Position numbers and translations under genes: made by a program
Assembly: GCA_014860395.1 (NCBI GenBank)
Contig: JACZJU010000048.1
Coordinates: forward strand, 1-64,000
Source: Burkholderiales bacterium
GTDB taxonomy: Bacteria > Pseudomonadota > Gammaproteobacteria > Burkholderiales > SG8-39
Length of the DNA: 64,000 bases
Direction of reading: 5' to 3'
Part shown: positions 25,144-35,502 of the stretch, in pieces
Layout: every line of letters starts with the position of its first letter
How positions within the stretch are numbered: position 1 is the stretch's first letter
Notes under the pieces: model-generated
Databases searched by the model: none
Seen by the model: the letters and a program-made list of their open reading frames with translations, nothing else
Told to the model about the DNA's origin: nothing

Positions 25144-26310
25144 CTAGGCTTTTACCCCTGCCCTGGCGCTCGCCGCCGAGGTTTTCGGCTTCGCAGCAAC
25201 CGCGTCCCTGGCAAGCAGGACACGCAGCATGCGCCGCAAAGGCTCCGCCGCACCCCACAGCAGCTGATCGCCGACCGTAAACGCGGATAGGTACTGTCCA
25301 CCCATGTTTAGCTTACGCAGTCGCCCCACGGGCACGCTCAGGCTGCCGGTCACTCTCGCCGGCGTAAGCTCGCTAATGCTCGCATCACGCCTGTTCGGGA
25401 TCACTTTCACCCAATCGTTGGCCGAGGCAAGTATGGCCTCGATCTCGGTTAACGGCAGATCGCGCGTAAGCTTGATCGTGAGCGCCTGGCTGTGGCAACG
25501 CATGGCGCCGATGCGCACACAAAGTCCGTCGATCGGGATCGGCCGGTCCTCGCGGCCGAGAATCTTGTTGCCCTCGGCCTGGCCTTTCCATTCCTCGCGG
25601 CTCTGGCCGTTATCCATTTCCTTGTCAATCCAGGGAATCAGGCTGCCGGCGAGCGCAACCCCGAAATTCTCCTTGGGTAGCGCATCGCCGCGCAGCGTGT
25701 CGGCCACCCGGCGGTCGATCTCCAGGATGGCGGACGCAGGATCGGCCAGCAACTCAGCGGCCGAAGCGTGAGCTGCACCCATCTGCGCGAGCAGCTCGCG
25801 CATGTTCTGTGCGCCCGCGCCCGAAGCCGCCTGATAGGTCATCGCCGTCATCCATTCGATCAGCCCTTCCTTGAACAGGCCGTGCAAGGCCATCAGCATC
25901 AGACTGACGGTGCAGTTGCCGCCGATGTAGTTCTTCACGCCGCGCGCCAGCGCATCCTCGATCACCTGCATGTTCACCGGATCCAGAATGATGACTGCGT
26001 CGCTTTTCATGCGCAGCGCGGAAGCCGCATCGATCCAGTAGCCATCCCAACCGACGGCACGCAGCTTCGGATAAACCTCATTGGTGTAATCGCCGCCCTG
26101 GCAGGTGACGACCGCATCCATCCGCTTCAAGTCCGCGATGGATGATGCGTCCTTGAGCGGCTCCTTGCTCTCGCCGGGACCTTTGCCACCCACATTGGAG
26201 GTGGTAAAAAACACCGGGTCGATAAGGGCGAAATCGTTTTCCGCGCGCATGCGGTCCATCAGTACCGAACCCACCATGCCGCGCCAGCCGACAAAGCCTA
26301 TTTTTTTCAT
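25144..26310 (-). CDS. asd: Aspartate-semialdehyde dehydrogenase
   Basis: [34 protein letters not shown]. Confidence 0.98.
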   Translation of the reverse strand: MKKIGFVGWRGMVGSVLMDRMRAENDFALIDPVFFTTSNVGGKGPGESKEPLKDASSIADLKRMDAVVTCQGGDYTNEVYPKLRAVGWDGYWIDAASALRMKSDAVIILDPVNMQVIEDALARGVKNYIGGNCTVSLMLMALHGLFKEGLIEWMTAMTYQAASGAGAQNMRELLAQMGAAHASAAELLADPASAILEIDRRVADTLRGDALPKENFGVALAGSLIPWIDKEMDNGQSREEWKGQAEGNKILGREDRPIPIDGLCVRIGAMRCHSQALTIKLTRDLPLTEIEAILASANDWVKVIPNRRDASISELTPARVTGSLSVPVGRLRKLNMGGQYLSAFTVGDQLLWGAAEPLRRMLRVLLARDAVAAKPKTSAASARAGVKA

Positions 26311-26426
26311 GACAAGATTCCTGATGTAAATGTTTAGATTGTAGTCGCTAGGGAAAAAACAGCCAGGGGCTAGAAGACAGCGGACATGGGCATGACCTAT
26401 AGCTTCGGAGGCTTCCTCTTCCCTGA

Positions 26427-27491
26427 TTACAGCGCCGCCACCACCGCATCGCCCATTTTCACGGTGCCGACCTTTTCCGCTCCCGGCCGGTGAATATCGG
26501 CAGTACGCAGTCCGCGCTCCAGTACCTTGGCCACAGCGGCCTCGATGCGATTCGCCGCCTGGTCCTGGTTGAAACTGTAGCGCAGCATCATCGCCGCCGA
26601 CAGGATGGTCGCCAGCGGATTCGCCACGTCCTTGCCGGCGATATCGGGCGCCGAGCCGTGGATGGGTTCGTACAGGCCCTTGTTGTTCGCATCGAGCGAC
26701 GCCGAGGGCAGCATGCCGATCGAGCCGGTGAGCATGGACGCCTCGTCCGAAAGAATGTCGCCAAACATGTTGCCTGTGACAATGACGTCGAATTGCTTGG
26801 GGTCGCGCAAGAGCTGCATCGCCGCGTTGTCGACGTACATGTGCGACAGTTCCACACCCGCGTATTCCAGCGCAACTTCGGTCACAACCTCGCGCCACAG
26901 CTGCGACGTCTCGAGTACATTGCACTTGTCCACCGAACACAGTCTCTTCGTGCGTTTCATCGCCGCACGAAAGCCCGCATGGGCGATGCGCCGGATTTCG
27001 GATTCGCTATAGCGCATGGTGTCAAAACCCTCGCGCTCGCCGTTTTCCAGCTTGCGCATGCCACGAGGCTGACCAAAATAGATGTCGCCGGTGAGTTCGC
27101 GCAGAATGAGGATGTCCATCCCCGACACCACCTCCGGCCGCAGGCTGGAAGCTTCAACCAGTTGCGGAAAAACCTTGGCCGGGCGCAGATTGGCGAACAG
27201 GCCCAGTTCCTTGCGCAAGCCCAGAATGGCTTGCTCCGGACGCTTGGCGCGCGGCAACTGGTCGTATTGCCAACCGCCCACGGCGCCGAACAGGATGGCG
27301 TCGGCTTCGCGAGCCAGCTTCAGCGTGGCCGCGGGCAATGGATCACCCGCAACGTCGTAAGCAGCGCCGCCTACCGGCGCCTGCTCGATTTCCAGCTTGA
27401 GGCCGTCTTTGGCCAGCGCGCCCAGCACTTTGATCGCCTGCGCAACGATTTCCGGGCCGATGCCGTCACCGGGGAGTACTGCAATTTTCAT
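26427..27491 (-). CDS. leuB: 3-isopropylmalate dehydrogenase
   Basis: [23 protein letters not shown]. Confidence 0.99.
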   Translation of the reverse strand: MKIAVLPGDGIGPEIVAQAIKVLGALAKDGLKLEIEQAPVGGAAYDVAGDPLPAATLKLAREADAILFGAVGGWQYDQLPRAKRPEQAILGLRKELGLFANLRPAKVFPQLVEASSLRPEVVSGMDILILRELTGDIYFGQPRGMRKLENGEREGFDTMRYSESEIRRIAHAGFRAAMKRTKRLCSVDKCNVLETSQLWREVVTEVALEYAGVELSHMYVDNAAMQLLRDPKQFDVIVTGNMFGDILSDEASMLTGSIGMLPSASLDANNKGLYEPIHGSAPDIAGKDVANPLATILSAAMMLRYSFNQDQAANRIEAAVAKVLERGLRTADIHRPGAEKVGTVKMGDAVVAAL

Positions 27492-27517
27492 TATTTCACT
27501 CGGAAGAATATCTAAGA

Positions 27518-28159
27518 TCAGCCGAACAGCCAGGGTTGCTCGGTGCGGCGGCGCGCCTCGAACGCGCGAATCTTGTCAGCGTGGCGCAACGACAATCCTA
27601 TATCGTCAAGGCCGTTCAACAAGCAGTGCTTCCTGTGTGCATCGACGTCGAACGCGATCTGCGTGGCGCCGTCTGGCGTTATCACCATCTGCCGCTCCAG
27701 GTCGATGGTCAGCTTGTAGCCGGGGAAGGCATTCACCTCGTTGAACAGATGGTCGATACGCATCTCGGTGAGCACGATCGGCAGCAAGCCATTCTTGAAG
27801 CAGTTGTTGTAGAAGATATCGGCGAACGAAGGCGCGATGACCGCGCGAAAGCCGTAATCGACCAGTGCCCATGGCGCGTGTTCGCGGCTGGAACCGCAAC
27901 CGAAATTCTTGCGCGCGAGCAGTATGCTCGCCCCCTTGTAGCGCGGCTGGTTCAGCACGAAGTCCGGATTCAGCGGTCGCTTCGTGTTGTCCATGCCAGG
28001 TTCGCCCACGTCCTGATAGCGCCAGGCGTCGAACAGATTGGGGCCGAAGCCCGAGCGTTTGATCGACTTCAGAAACTGCTTCGGGATGATCGCATCGGTG
28101 TCGACGTTAGCGCGGTCGAGCGGCGCCACAATCCCGTTCAATACAGTAAATTTTTCCAT
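27518..28159 (-). CDS. leuD: 3-isopropylmalate dehydratase small subunit
   Basis: [28 protein letters not shown]. Confidence 0.98.
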   Translation of the reverse strand: MEKFTVLNGIVAPLDRANVDTDAIIPKQFLKSIKRSGFGPNLFDAWRYQDVGEPGMDNTKRPLNPDFVLNQPRYKGASILLARKNFGCGSSREHAPWALVDYGFRAVIAPSFADIFYNNCFKNGLLPIVLTEMRIDHLFNEVNAFPGYKLTIDLERQMVITPDGATQIAFDVDAHRKHCLLNGLDDIGLSLRHADKIRAFEARRRTEQPWLFG

Positions 28160-28163
28160 ACGA

Positions 28164-28248
28164 GCCTATTTCAAAATGAGAGGACACGTCCCCTCAAACT
28201 CCCCTAAATTGGGGGCCATTTCGGAAGCTCTGAAATGGCCTCTAAGCT
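28164..28248. repeat. Short palindromic repeat family II, copy 1
   Basis: GCCTATTTCAAAATGAGAGGACACGTCCCCTCAAACTCCCCTAAATTGGGGGCCATTTCGGAAGCTCTGAAATGGCCTCTAAGCT; two hairpins, shares sequence with 31528-31780 and 53057-53165. Confidence 0.9.
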
Positions 28249-28378
28249 ATTTCTTCGCGGCGCGCTCGATCGCCTCGCCGCCCTGCTTCAGATCCTTGCC
28301 CACGCCTTGCATCGTATTGCAGCCGCTCAATACCAGCGCCGCGACCAGCGACAGCAAGACAATACTGCCCTTACGCAT
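28247..28378 (-). CDS. Entericidin-like small lipoprotein
   Basis: 43 aa MRKGSIVLLSLVAALVLSGCNTMQGVGKDLKQGGEAIERAAKK; lipobox LSGC; entericidin core GVGKDLKxGGExI. Confidence 0.88.
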   Translation of the reverse strand: MRKGSIVLLSLVAALVLSGCNTMQGVGKDLKQGGEAIERAAKK

Positions 28379-28389
28379 AACCCTCTCCC

Positions 28390-29796
28390 CTATTTCCAAT
28401 TTCGCACGTCGACAAAATGCCCGGCAATCGCGGCGCCCGCAGCCATTGCGGGGCTGACCAGATGCGTGCGCCCGCCGGCGCCCTGGCGGCCCTCGAAATT
28501 GCGATTCGAGGTCGATGCGCAACGCTCGCCTGCTTCGAGGCGATCGGCGTTCATCGCGAGGCACATGGAGCAACCCGGTTCGCGCCACTGGAAACCGGAC
28601 TCCCGGAACACGCGGTCCAGCCCTTCTTGTTCGGCCTGTGCTTTGACCAAGCCCGATCCCGGCACCACCAGCGCAAGGCGGACGTTGGAGGCGACACGCT
28701 TGCCCCGCACCATCGCCGCCGCAGCGCGCAGGTCCTCGATGCGCGAGTTGGTGCACGAACCGATGAACACCTTGTCCAGGCGTATGTCTTCGATGCGCGT
28801 ATTCGGTTTCAGCCCCATGTAGATCAGCGCGCGCTCCATGCCTTCGCGCCGGGTCGGATCTTTTTCCTTTTCCGGATCGGGTACCCGCCCATCCACCGGC
28901 ACCACCATTTCCGGCGAAGTGCCCCAAGTAACCTGCGGGCTGATGTCGCGCGCGTCCAAGCGCACGACGCGGTCGAATTGCGCGCCGTCGTCGGATGTTA
29001 GCGTGCGCCAGTAGGCCACGGCGCGGTTCCAGTTCTCGCCTGTCGGCGCGAACGTCCGCCCCTTGAGATAGGCAATCGTGACGTCGTCCACCGCCACCAT
29101 GCCGGCGCGGGCGCCGGCCTCGATGGCCATATTGCAAAGCGTCATGCGCCCTTCCATGCTCAGGGCGCGAATGCTGCTGCCCGCAAACTCGATCGCGCTC
29201 GCGGTCCCACCGGCGGTGCCGATTCTGCCGATGATCGCAAGCGCCACATCCTTGGCGGTGACGCCGCGCGCGAGCGGGCCCTCCACCGAGACCAGCATGT
29301 TCTGCATCTTTTTTTGCACCAGGCACTGGGTCGCCAGCACATGCTCCACTTCCGAAGTGCCGATGCCGTGCGCGAGACAGGCGAACGCGCCGTGAGTGCT
29401 GGTATGCGAATCGCCGCACACCACTGTCATGCCGGGCAGCGTCGCGCCCTGCTCCGGACCGATCACATGCACTATGCCCTGACGCCGGTCGAGGAAAGGG
29501 AAATATACCTTGGCGCCAAATTCGCGGATATTCGCGTCTAGCGTTTCGACCTGCAATCGCGATATCGGGTCCTTGATGCCTTCGTTCCAGTCGGTGGTGG
29601 GGGTGTTGTGGTCGGCGGTCGCCACGATGGAATCGATGCGCCAGGGCTTGCGCCCGGCAAGTCGCAGGCCTTCGAATGCCTGCGGGCTGGTGACTTCGTG
29701 CACCAGATGGCGGTCGATATAAAGCAGCGCAGTGCCGTCGTCCTCGGCGTGGACTACGTGGCTCGCCCAAAGCTTGTCGTACAGGGTCTGCGGCAT
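28390..29796 (-). CDS. leuC: 3-isopropylmalate dehydratase large subunit
   Basis: [39 protein letters not shown]. Confidence 0.99.
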   Translation of the reverse strand: MPQTLYDKLWASHVVHAEDDGTALLYIDRHLVHEVTSPQAFEGLRLAGRKPWRIDSIVATADHNTPTTDWNEGIKDPISRLQVETLDANIREFGAKVYFPFLDRRQGIVHVIGPEQGATLPGMTVVCGDSHTSTHGAFACLAHGIGTSEVEHVLATQCLVQKKMQNMLVSVEGPLARGVTAKDVALAIIGRIGTAGGTASAIEFAGSSIRALSMEGRMTLCNMAIEAGARAGMVAVDDVTIAYLKGRTFAPTGENWNRAVAYWRTLTSDDGAQFDRVVRLDARDISPQVTWGTSPEMVVPVDGRVPDPEKEKDPTRREGMERALIYMGLKPNTRIEDIRLDKVFIGSCTNSRIEDLRAAAAMVRGKRVASNVRLALVVPGSGLVKAQAEQEGLDRVFRESGFQWREPGCSMCLAMNADRLEAGERCASTSNRNFEGRQGAGGRTHLVSPAMAAGAAIAGHFVDVRNWK

Positions 29797-29916
29797 GATC
29801 TGGAACCGTGTTGAGTAGGATCGAATTATGCCACAGAAAACAGGGGTTTGGAGCGAGCAATGAAGCCAAAAAGGAGCGCGCGGCGGCGCTGGACGTGCCG
29901 AGACGCGAAGTTCAGT

Positions 29917-31059
29917 TCAGATATGCGCAGAGCGCACTTTCCAGTGCAGCAGCGCGTAACCGGCCAGCGCTGCAAACGCTGCGGTGCTGAAGGTCCATGC
30001 CGGGCCTATGCTGTCCCAGCCTAGACCGGAGAGCGCGCTGCCCAACACGCCGCCCGCGCCGAAAGACACCGACAGATAGATCGCCTGCCCGCGCACTTGA
30101 TGCGCGCCCTGAAACCAGCGGTGTATCACCGTGACCGCGGCCGCATGGTAGGCGCCGAAACTCAGTCCGTGCAACACCTGTGCCGCTAACAGGACCGGGG
30201 CGGAATCCACACCCCAGCCGATCATCAGGAAGCGTGCGGCCGCCGCGGCGAAACATACGCGCAGGATTAGCGCGAGCGAATAGCGCCGCATCAGCGCCGG
30301 CATCAGCAGGAACACGATGATTTCAGCGATCACGCCTATGCTCCACATCCAGCCTACCGCCGCCTTGCTGTAGTCCTGCGCTACCAGGTAGATCGAGTAA
30401 AACGCATACAACGGCCCATGCGCAAGGCTCATCAAGAAACAAGCACCGAGCAGTGCCGCCACCTCCGGCCGCCGCAGAATGTTCCACACCGGTCCGGGCT
30501 CTGCGTGCTCGCTGCCGGCAGGCGCGTCCGGCACGACGAGCGCGCATGCCCAGCTCAACGCATAAGTCGCGAGCACCATCCACAACAGGCTCGCCACCGG
30601 CAGCACATCGAGCGCATAACCAACCAGCGTCACCGTGAGGATAAATCCGACCGACCCCCACAAACGGATGGATCCGTAGCTGCTGACCGCCCGACGCAGG
30701 TGCGACAAGGTCAACGACTCGGTGAGCGGCATTGACGCGCTGGTAAAGAAGCCGGTCGCAAGCAGCAAGGCGAACAGCCCCCAGAACGAGTGGACAAAGA
30801 AGAAGCCGGAGAAGCAGGCACCACCCAGCGCCAGCGTGATGACGATGATGCGCGCGCGCCGCCGTGTGCGGTCGGCGACCCAGCCCCAGAAATTCGGCCC
30901 GATCACCCGCGTCAGCGAGCCGAGCGAAAGCAGCACGCCGATCTGTGCCGCAGCCAGCCCCAGAGACGCCAGATACAGGCTGAAATACGGGGCAACGGCG
31001 CCGACATAGGCGAAGTAGGCGAAATAGAAGCCGGAAAGGCGCCAGTATGGAACGGACAT
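29917..31059 (-). CDS. MFS transporter (HcaT/LacY-like MFS_1 family)
   Basis: About 12 TM segments; YWRLSGFYFAYFAYVGAVAPYFSLYL start. Confidence 0.88.
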   Translation of the reverse strand: MSVPYWRLSGFYFAYFAYVGAVAPYFSLYLASLGLAAAQIGVLLSLGSLTRVIGPNFWGWVADRTRRRARIIVITLALGGACFSGFFFVHSFWGLFALLLATGFFTSASMPLTESLTLSHLRRAVSSYGSIRLWGSVGFILTVTLVGYALDVLPVASLLWMVLATYALSWACALVVPDAPAGSEHAEPGPVWNILRRPEVAALLGACFLMSLAHGPLYAFYSIYLVAQDYSKAAVGWMWSIGVIAEIIVFLLMPALMRRYSLALILRVCFAAAAARFLMIGWGVDSAPVLLAAQVLHGLSFGAYHAAAVTVIHRWFQGAHQVRGQAIYLSVSFGAGGVLGSALSGLGWDSIGPAWTFSTAAFAALAGYALLHWKVRSAHI

Positions 31060-31259
31060 CGGCAGCGACTTATGGGTAAAAGGATTCGGATGAAGGTGGC
31101 GCGCGATTGCAGGATAGGCAGGATAGCGTACTTCCCTGCCTCACTCACTCGCCGCCGGCCATCCCTGCCGGCGGTGGGGCGAAATTAGCCCCATCGGCCT
31201 CGCTGATGCACAAACGCGCATCCGTGTACATCATCCATTTGGACGATGCCCTTTCTCGC

Positions 31260-31500
31260 CGCCAACCCCTAGTATGCTGGCTAACGTTGCGCGAGTTGCA
31301 TTGAATCCGTTGCAGCCGGCCCAGGAACGAGCTCCGGGATTTCTCCGCCGAAGCGGGCCGGCGCGGTTTCGAAACGGCAGGGTACTCCTCCCTTCGCCGG
31401 ATTAGAGTCCGCACCTCGGATCGGGTGGCGCGTCCCACGGATGCGCTGCGGCTAGCTCGTTTCTGCCCTTGGGGCCCCTGCGCTGCAGGGGCCTCTTTTT
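31260..31500 (+). ncRNA. Possible structured small RNA ending in an intrinsic terminator
   Basis: Intergenic, no convincing CDS on either strand, several GC-rich hairpin-forming segments, plus-strand terminator at 31473-31498; the family is not recognised and the 5' end is a guess. Confidence 0.35.
31473..31498 (+). terminator. Intrinsic terminator
   Basis: GGCCCCTGC-GCT-GCAGGGGCC followed by TCTTTTTGTT. Confidence 0.88.
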
Positions 31501-31527
31501 GTTCACGCCCGGCGCAGTCGCGGCTAG

Positions 31528-31780
31528 GTATTTACCGCAAAATGAGGGGATACATCCCCTCATACTCCCCTAAGCCGGACAAGCTGGAACCAAGCACAGT
31601 GTCTCCGGCGGGGGAAAAGCCCTTATCCCACGAACAAGGGGGGATGCATCCCCCCTTGTTGATCCCCCCGCGGATGCATCGTCCCGATTTATCGAAATCT
31701 GTGCCATTTCTGTCAACTCTTGACTGATAAGAGACTAAATTAGAGGCCATTTCTTTTGTTCTGAAATGGCCTCTAAGCTT
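31528..31780. repeat. Short palindromic repeat family II, copy 2, split by an inserted segment of about 161 bp
   Basis: Left half ATGAGGGGATACATCCCCTCATACTCCCCTAA (31541-31573); right half TTAGAGGCCATTTCTTTTGTTCTGAAATGGCCTCTAA; CTAA at both junctions (31570-31573 and 31735-31738). Confidence 0.85.
31634..31659. repeat. 26 bp perfect palindrome inside the segment interrupting family II copy 2
   Basis: ACAAGGGGGGATGCATCCCCCCTTGT. Confidence 0.95.
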
Positions 31781-32936
31781 CTTCGGCATCGGGATCGTCT
31801 ACCGACTTCGCCGCGTACTTCGCCGCGATCCTGGAATCCGCTACGCGCGCGGCGATTTTCGGCGTCGGCGTGTTTACATCCGCGTTCTGGGCGCGCTGCC
31901 TGAGCGCGTGGTCGGCCAGCACCAGCGCCAGCATTGCCTCTGCTATCGGCGTGGCGCGGATGCCGACGCAGGGATCGTGGCGGCCGTGGGTCTCTACGGT
32001 CACCGCCTCGCCTTTCTTGTTGATGGAACGGCGCGCGAGGCGAATGCTGGACGTCGGCTTGATCGCAAGGTTCACCAGCAGGTCCTGACCGGTGGAAATG
32101 CCGCCGAGCACGCCGCCGGCGTTGTTCGACAGGAATCCGTCGGGCGTGAGTTCGTCCGAATGCTCGCTGCCTTTTTGTTCGATCGATGCGAAGCCCGCGC
32201 CGATTTCCACGCCCTTCACCGCGTTGATGCCCATCATGGCGTAGGCGATGTCGGCGTCGAGCCGATCGTAGACCGGCTCGCCCCAGCCCACCGGCACGCC
32301 TTCGGCGATGACGGAGATTTTCGCGCCGCAGGAATCCCCCGATTTGCGCAGCGCGTCCATGTAGGCTTCCAGCGCCGGCACCGCAGCCATGTCCGGCACG
32401 AAGAACGGATTCCTGTCGACCGCGCTCCAGTCCGCAAGCGCTATCTTGTTCGGCCCGAGCTGCGACAGATAGCCACGCACAAGGATGCCGTACTTTTCCC
32501 TGAGCCATTTCTTCGCGATGGCGCCCGCCGCGACCCGCACCAGCGTTTCGCGCGCCGAGGCACGCCCGCCCCCCCGATAATCGCGAATGCCGTATTTCTG
32601 CCAATAGGTGTAGTCGGCATGCCCCGGGCGAAAGCTCTCGGCGATATTGCCGTAATCCTTGCTCTTCTGGTCTTCGTTGCGCACCAGCAAACCGATTGCG
32701 GTGCCGGTAGTCCGGCCTTCGAAGACACCGGAGAGTATTTCCACTCGGTCCGCCTCGCGCCGCTGCGTCACATGGCGCGAAGTGCCGGGCTTCCTGCGAT
32801 CGAGTTCCTGCTGGATGTCGGCCTCGGAGAGCTCCATACCGGGCGGGCAACCGTCGACCACGCAACCGTAGGCAGGGCCATGCGACTCGCCAAACGAGGT
32901 GACGCAAAACAGTCTTCCCAGAGTGTTGCCGGACAT
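31773..32936 (-). CDS. aroC: Chorismate synthase
   Basis: [33 protein letters not shown]; full-length family. Confidence 0.99.
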   Translation of the reverse strand: MSGNTLGRLFCVTSFGESHGPAYGCVVDGCPPGMELSEADIQQELDRRKPGTSRHVTQRREADRVEILSGVFEGRTTGTAIGLLVRNEDQKSKDYGNIAESFRPGHADYTYWQKYGIRDYRGGGRASARETLVRVAAGAIAKKWLREKYGILVRGYLSQLGPNKIALADWSAVDRNPFFVPDMAAVPALEAYMDALRKSGDSCGAKISVIAEGVPVGWGEPVYDRLDADIAYAMMGINAVKGVEIGAGFASIEQKGSEHSDELTPDGFLSNNAGGVLGGISTGQDLLVNLAIKPTSSIRLARRSINKKGEAVTVETHGRHDPCVGIRATPIAEAMLALVLADHALRQRAQNADVNTPTPKIAARVADSRIAAKYAAKSVDDPDAEEA

Positions 32937-33081
32937 TGTCTTCTCTCGCGGAATCGCCGTGTCGAGTTTAACATACCGCCTATTGCGGTCCGGCCGGCCG
33001 CGAGGAAGTCCGCTGAAGAAAATGTTTTGCAGCGGGCCGATTCAACACGGCACGAGGAGAGGGGCTCCTCGTTTTGCGCAG

Positions 33082-33516
33082 CTATGCCGGCGCATCCTTG
33101 ATATACCCCTTGAGCATGCGGTTCTCGAACGCCTGCTCTTCCAGCATCGCCCTGGCCACGTCGTGAAACGAAAGCACGCCTATCAGCGTGTCACCGTCCA
33201 TCACCGGCATATAGCGGATGTGGTGTTCCAGCATGACGCTGCGCAGTTCGTCCACTTCCACCCCCAGCGCAATGGTCCGCGGATTCTTCACCATGACGGC
33301 GTCCACCCGCAGGCCCTGGATAGAACCTTTATTCTTGTGCAAAGCCTGCAAGACTTCGCGAAAGGTGAGCATGCCCACCAGACTCCCCTGACTCATCACC
33401 ACCAGCGAGCCGATGTCCTTCTCCGACATGATGCTGACCCCGTCGCTCACCATCTCGTCCGGGGCGGTAGTGATCAGCAGATTGCCTTTTATTCTGAGTA
33501 TTTCCCGTAGTTGCAT
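33082..33516 (-). CDS. CBS-domain pair protein
   Basis: Two CBS motifs (SLVVMSQGSLVGMLTFREVL; HIRYMPVMDGDTLIGVLSFHDV). Confidence 0.93.
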   Translation of the reverse strand: MQLREILRIKGNLLITTAPDEMVSDGVSIMSEKDIGSLVVMSQGSLVGMLTFREVLQALHKNKGSIQGLRVDAVMVKNPRTIALGVEVDELRSVMLEHHIRYMPVMDGDTLIGVLSFHDVARAMLEEQAFENRMLKGYIKDAPA

Positions 33517-33621
33517 GGCGTCCTCCTCCACAAAGGGCGGATCCCAGTTTAGCAGGGCGTCGAAAAAAAGGGGGGCTCGCCCGCATTCCCTTCGCGTTCG
33601 CCGGTGCCTGTCCCGAACGGG

Positions 33622-34515
33622 TTATTTCGCCGGCCGGTTTACCAGCGCGATACCCGCACCGACGAGCAGCGCCGCGGCGAGGAACACTGCGCTCAGCGGC
33701 TCTGACAGCAGGACCACGCCGAAGGCGACGCCGAACAGAGGCGTGAGAAACGAAAATACCGCCAGCCTGCCGGCAAGATAGCGCGTCAGCAGCCAGAACC
33801 AGGCGAGGTAGCTGGCGAAGGCGACGATTACGCTTTGGTAGGCGAGACTCGCCACGACCTTGGGCGTGAGCGCGATGATTCCGGGTTCGCCCGCGAGCAG
33901 CGACGCGAGCGGCAGGGCCAGCGCCGAGATACCTAGCTGGTAGAACAGCGTCTTGGTGGCGCTGGCCGAAGTGAGCCGCGTCGAGCGGATCACCACCGTG
34001 GTCGCCGCCCAAAGCGCCGCTGCGATGGCGCCAAACGCATCGCCGATCAAGGTCGAGCCCTTGGCGGTGCTGAAACCATCGGCGAACGCGAGCGCCACGC
34101 CCAGGAACGCCAGCATCACGCCGGTCCACTGCCACGCGTTCAGGCGCTCGCCGGGCACAAACCACTGCAGCCCGAGCGCGGTGAGGCAGGGCGCGAGGTA
34201 GACGAACACCACCATGCGCGACGCTGCAGTGTGGGCAAGGCCGGCGTAAATGAATACGAATTCCGCGGCGAACAGCGCTCCTGCCGCCATGCCAGCGGCG
34301 AGCGTGCCATCGCGCCGGAACAGCGGGATGCCGCGCAGTTGCGCCCAGGCGAGCAGCAGCGCCGTGGCGATGATCGAGCGCAACCCGGCCTGCATGATGG
34401 GCGAAATGCCGGCCGCGGCGACTTTGATTGTGATCTGGTTGAAGCCCCAGCACATGCACAGCACGATCATCATCGACACGGCCAGCGCGTCTGCGGGTCT
34501 GCGCTCGGACGACAC
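33622..34515 (-). CDS. EamA/DMT-family transporter
   Basis: About 10 TM segments, EamA repeats. Confidence 0.9.
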   Translation of the reverse strand: MSSERRPADALAVSMMIVLCMCWGFNQITIKVAAAGISPIMQAGLRSIIATALLLAWAQLRGIPLFRRDGTLAAGMAAGALFAAEFVFIYAGLAHTAASRMVVFVYLAPCLTALGLQWFVPGERLNAWQWTGVMLAFLGVALAFADGFSTAKGSTLIGDAFGAIAAALWAATTVVIRSTRLTSASATKTLFYQLGISALALPLASLLAGEPGIIALTPKVVASLAYQSVIVAFASYLAWFWLLTRYLAGRLAVFSFLTPLFGVAFGVVLLSEPLSAVFLAAALLVGAGIALVNRPAK

Positions 34516-34558
34516 TAGCTGTTTCCTTGGGCGGGCGAAATTCGCGTTGTACGCCGGG

Positions 34559-35368
34559 TTATTTCAGGCCGAGCTGCACCTCGATCGGCTGGGCGGGATA
34601 GTGGAAGGGGATCGGCCCGTCCGGCTCGGCGTGCACGAACTGATGCACTACCGGATTGTCGGAGGCAAGCATCTCCTCCGGCGTACCTTCGCCAACCACC
34701 ACGCCGTCGGCGATGACGTACAGGTAGTCGACCAGCTTGAGCGACTCGCTGACGTCGTAGGTAACGATGATCGAAGTGGTGCCCAGCGCATCGTTCAGCC
34801 TGCGGATCAGGTCGGCAATGACGTTGAGAGAAATCGGATCCAGGCCTGCGAATGGCTCGTCGTACATTGCCAGCATAGGATCGTGCACGATGGCGCGAGC
34901 GAGCGCGACGCGGCGCGCCATGCCGCCGGAGAGCTCGCTCGGCATAAGATTCCTCGCGCCGCGCAGCCCAACCACGTGCAGCTTCATCAGGATCAGGGAG
35001 CGAATCAGTTCCTCCGGCAGGTCGGCGTTTTCGCGCAGCGGAAAGGCGATGTTTTCGTACACTGACAAATCGGTGAAAAGCCCGCCCGCCTGGAACATCA
35101 TGCCCATCTTGCGCCGCAGCTGGTACAGGCTGTCCGTATCGAGTTCGTGCACCACCTGGCCGTCGAAGCTGACCGAACCTTGGGCCGGCTTCTCCTGCCC
35201 CCCGATCAGCCGCAGCAGGGTCGACTTGCCGCAGCCGCTCGCCCCCAGAATGGCGACCACCTTGCCGCGCGGTATCTTGAGGTTGAGTCCCTTGAGGACT
35301 TCGCGTTCGCCGTAATTGAACTTGACGTCGGTGATCTCGACCAAATTATCTGTGGAGGGAGGCATCAA
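34559..35368 (-). CDS. ABC transporter ATP-binding protein, MlaF-like
   Basis: Walker A GASGCGKST, signature LSGGMARR, Walker B MLAMYDEPFAGLDP typical of MlaF. Confidence 0.88.
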   Translation of the reverse strand: MMPPSTDNLVEITDVKFNYGEREVLKGLNLKIPRGKVVAILGASGCGKSTLLRLIGGQEKPAQGSVSFDGQVVHELDTDSLYQLRRKMGMMFQAGGLFTDLSVYENIAFPLRENADLPEELIRSLILMKLHVVGLRGARNLMPSELSGGMARRVALARAIVHDPMLAMYDEPFAGLDPISLNVIADLIRRLNDALGTTSIIVTYDVSESLKLVDYLYVIADGVVVGEGTPEEMLASDNPVVHQFVHAEPDGPIPFHYPAQPIEVQLGLK

Positions 35369-35502
35369 TTGGCTGCTTGGTTAAAGGGCTTTGCGCGATT
35401 TTACACGGCTTCCCGCAGGGACGAGGCGTGAACGAGGCCGCGGGTCGCCAGGCCGCGCCCCCAGGCGCCCACATCGCGTATAGTTTGACTTGGAAACGGG
35501 AG

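Noticed and set aside
31205-31235. GCGCATCCGTGTACATCATCC resembling part of composite element hairpin B
   Set aside because: Only about one half-arm, no partner arm or A/C/D hairpins; could be chance
31330-31420. tRNA-like segment (GCGGTTTCGAAACGGC)
   Set aside because: Superficially like a T-arm but no acceptor stem, anticodon arm or CCA-compatible fold could be assembled
31145-31438. 97 aa minus-strand ORF between the MFS gene and aroC
   Set aside because: Unusual Arg/Ser-rich composition, no recognisable family, overlaps the candidate RNA with a plus-strand terminator
31735-32907. Long antisense ORFs (for example 390 aa opposite-frame to aroC, 540 aa over leuC, 503 aa over otnK, 589 aa over the GGDEF/EAL gene)
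   Set aside because: High-GC shadow ORFs with Arg/Ala/Gly-rich composition overlapping well-supported genes; no independent evidence of coding
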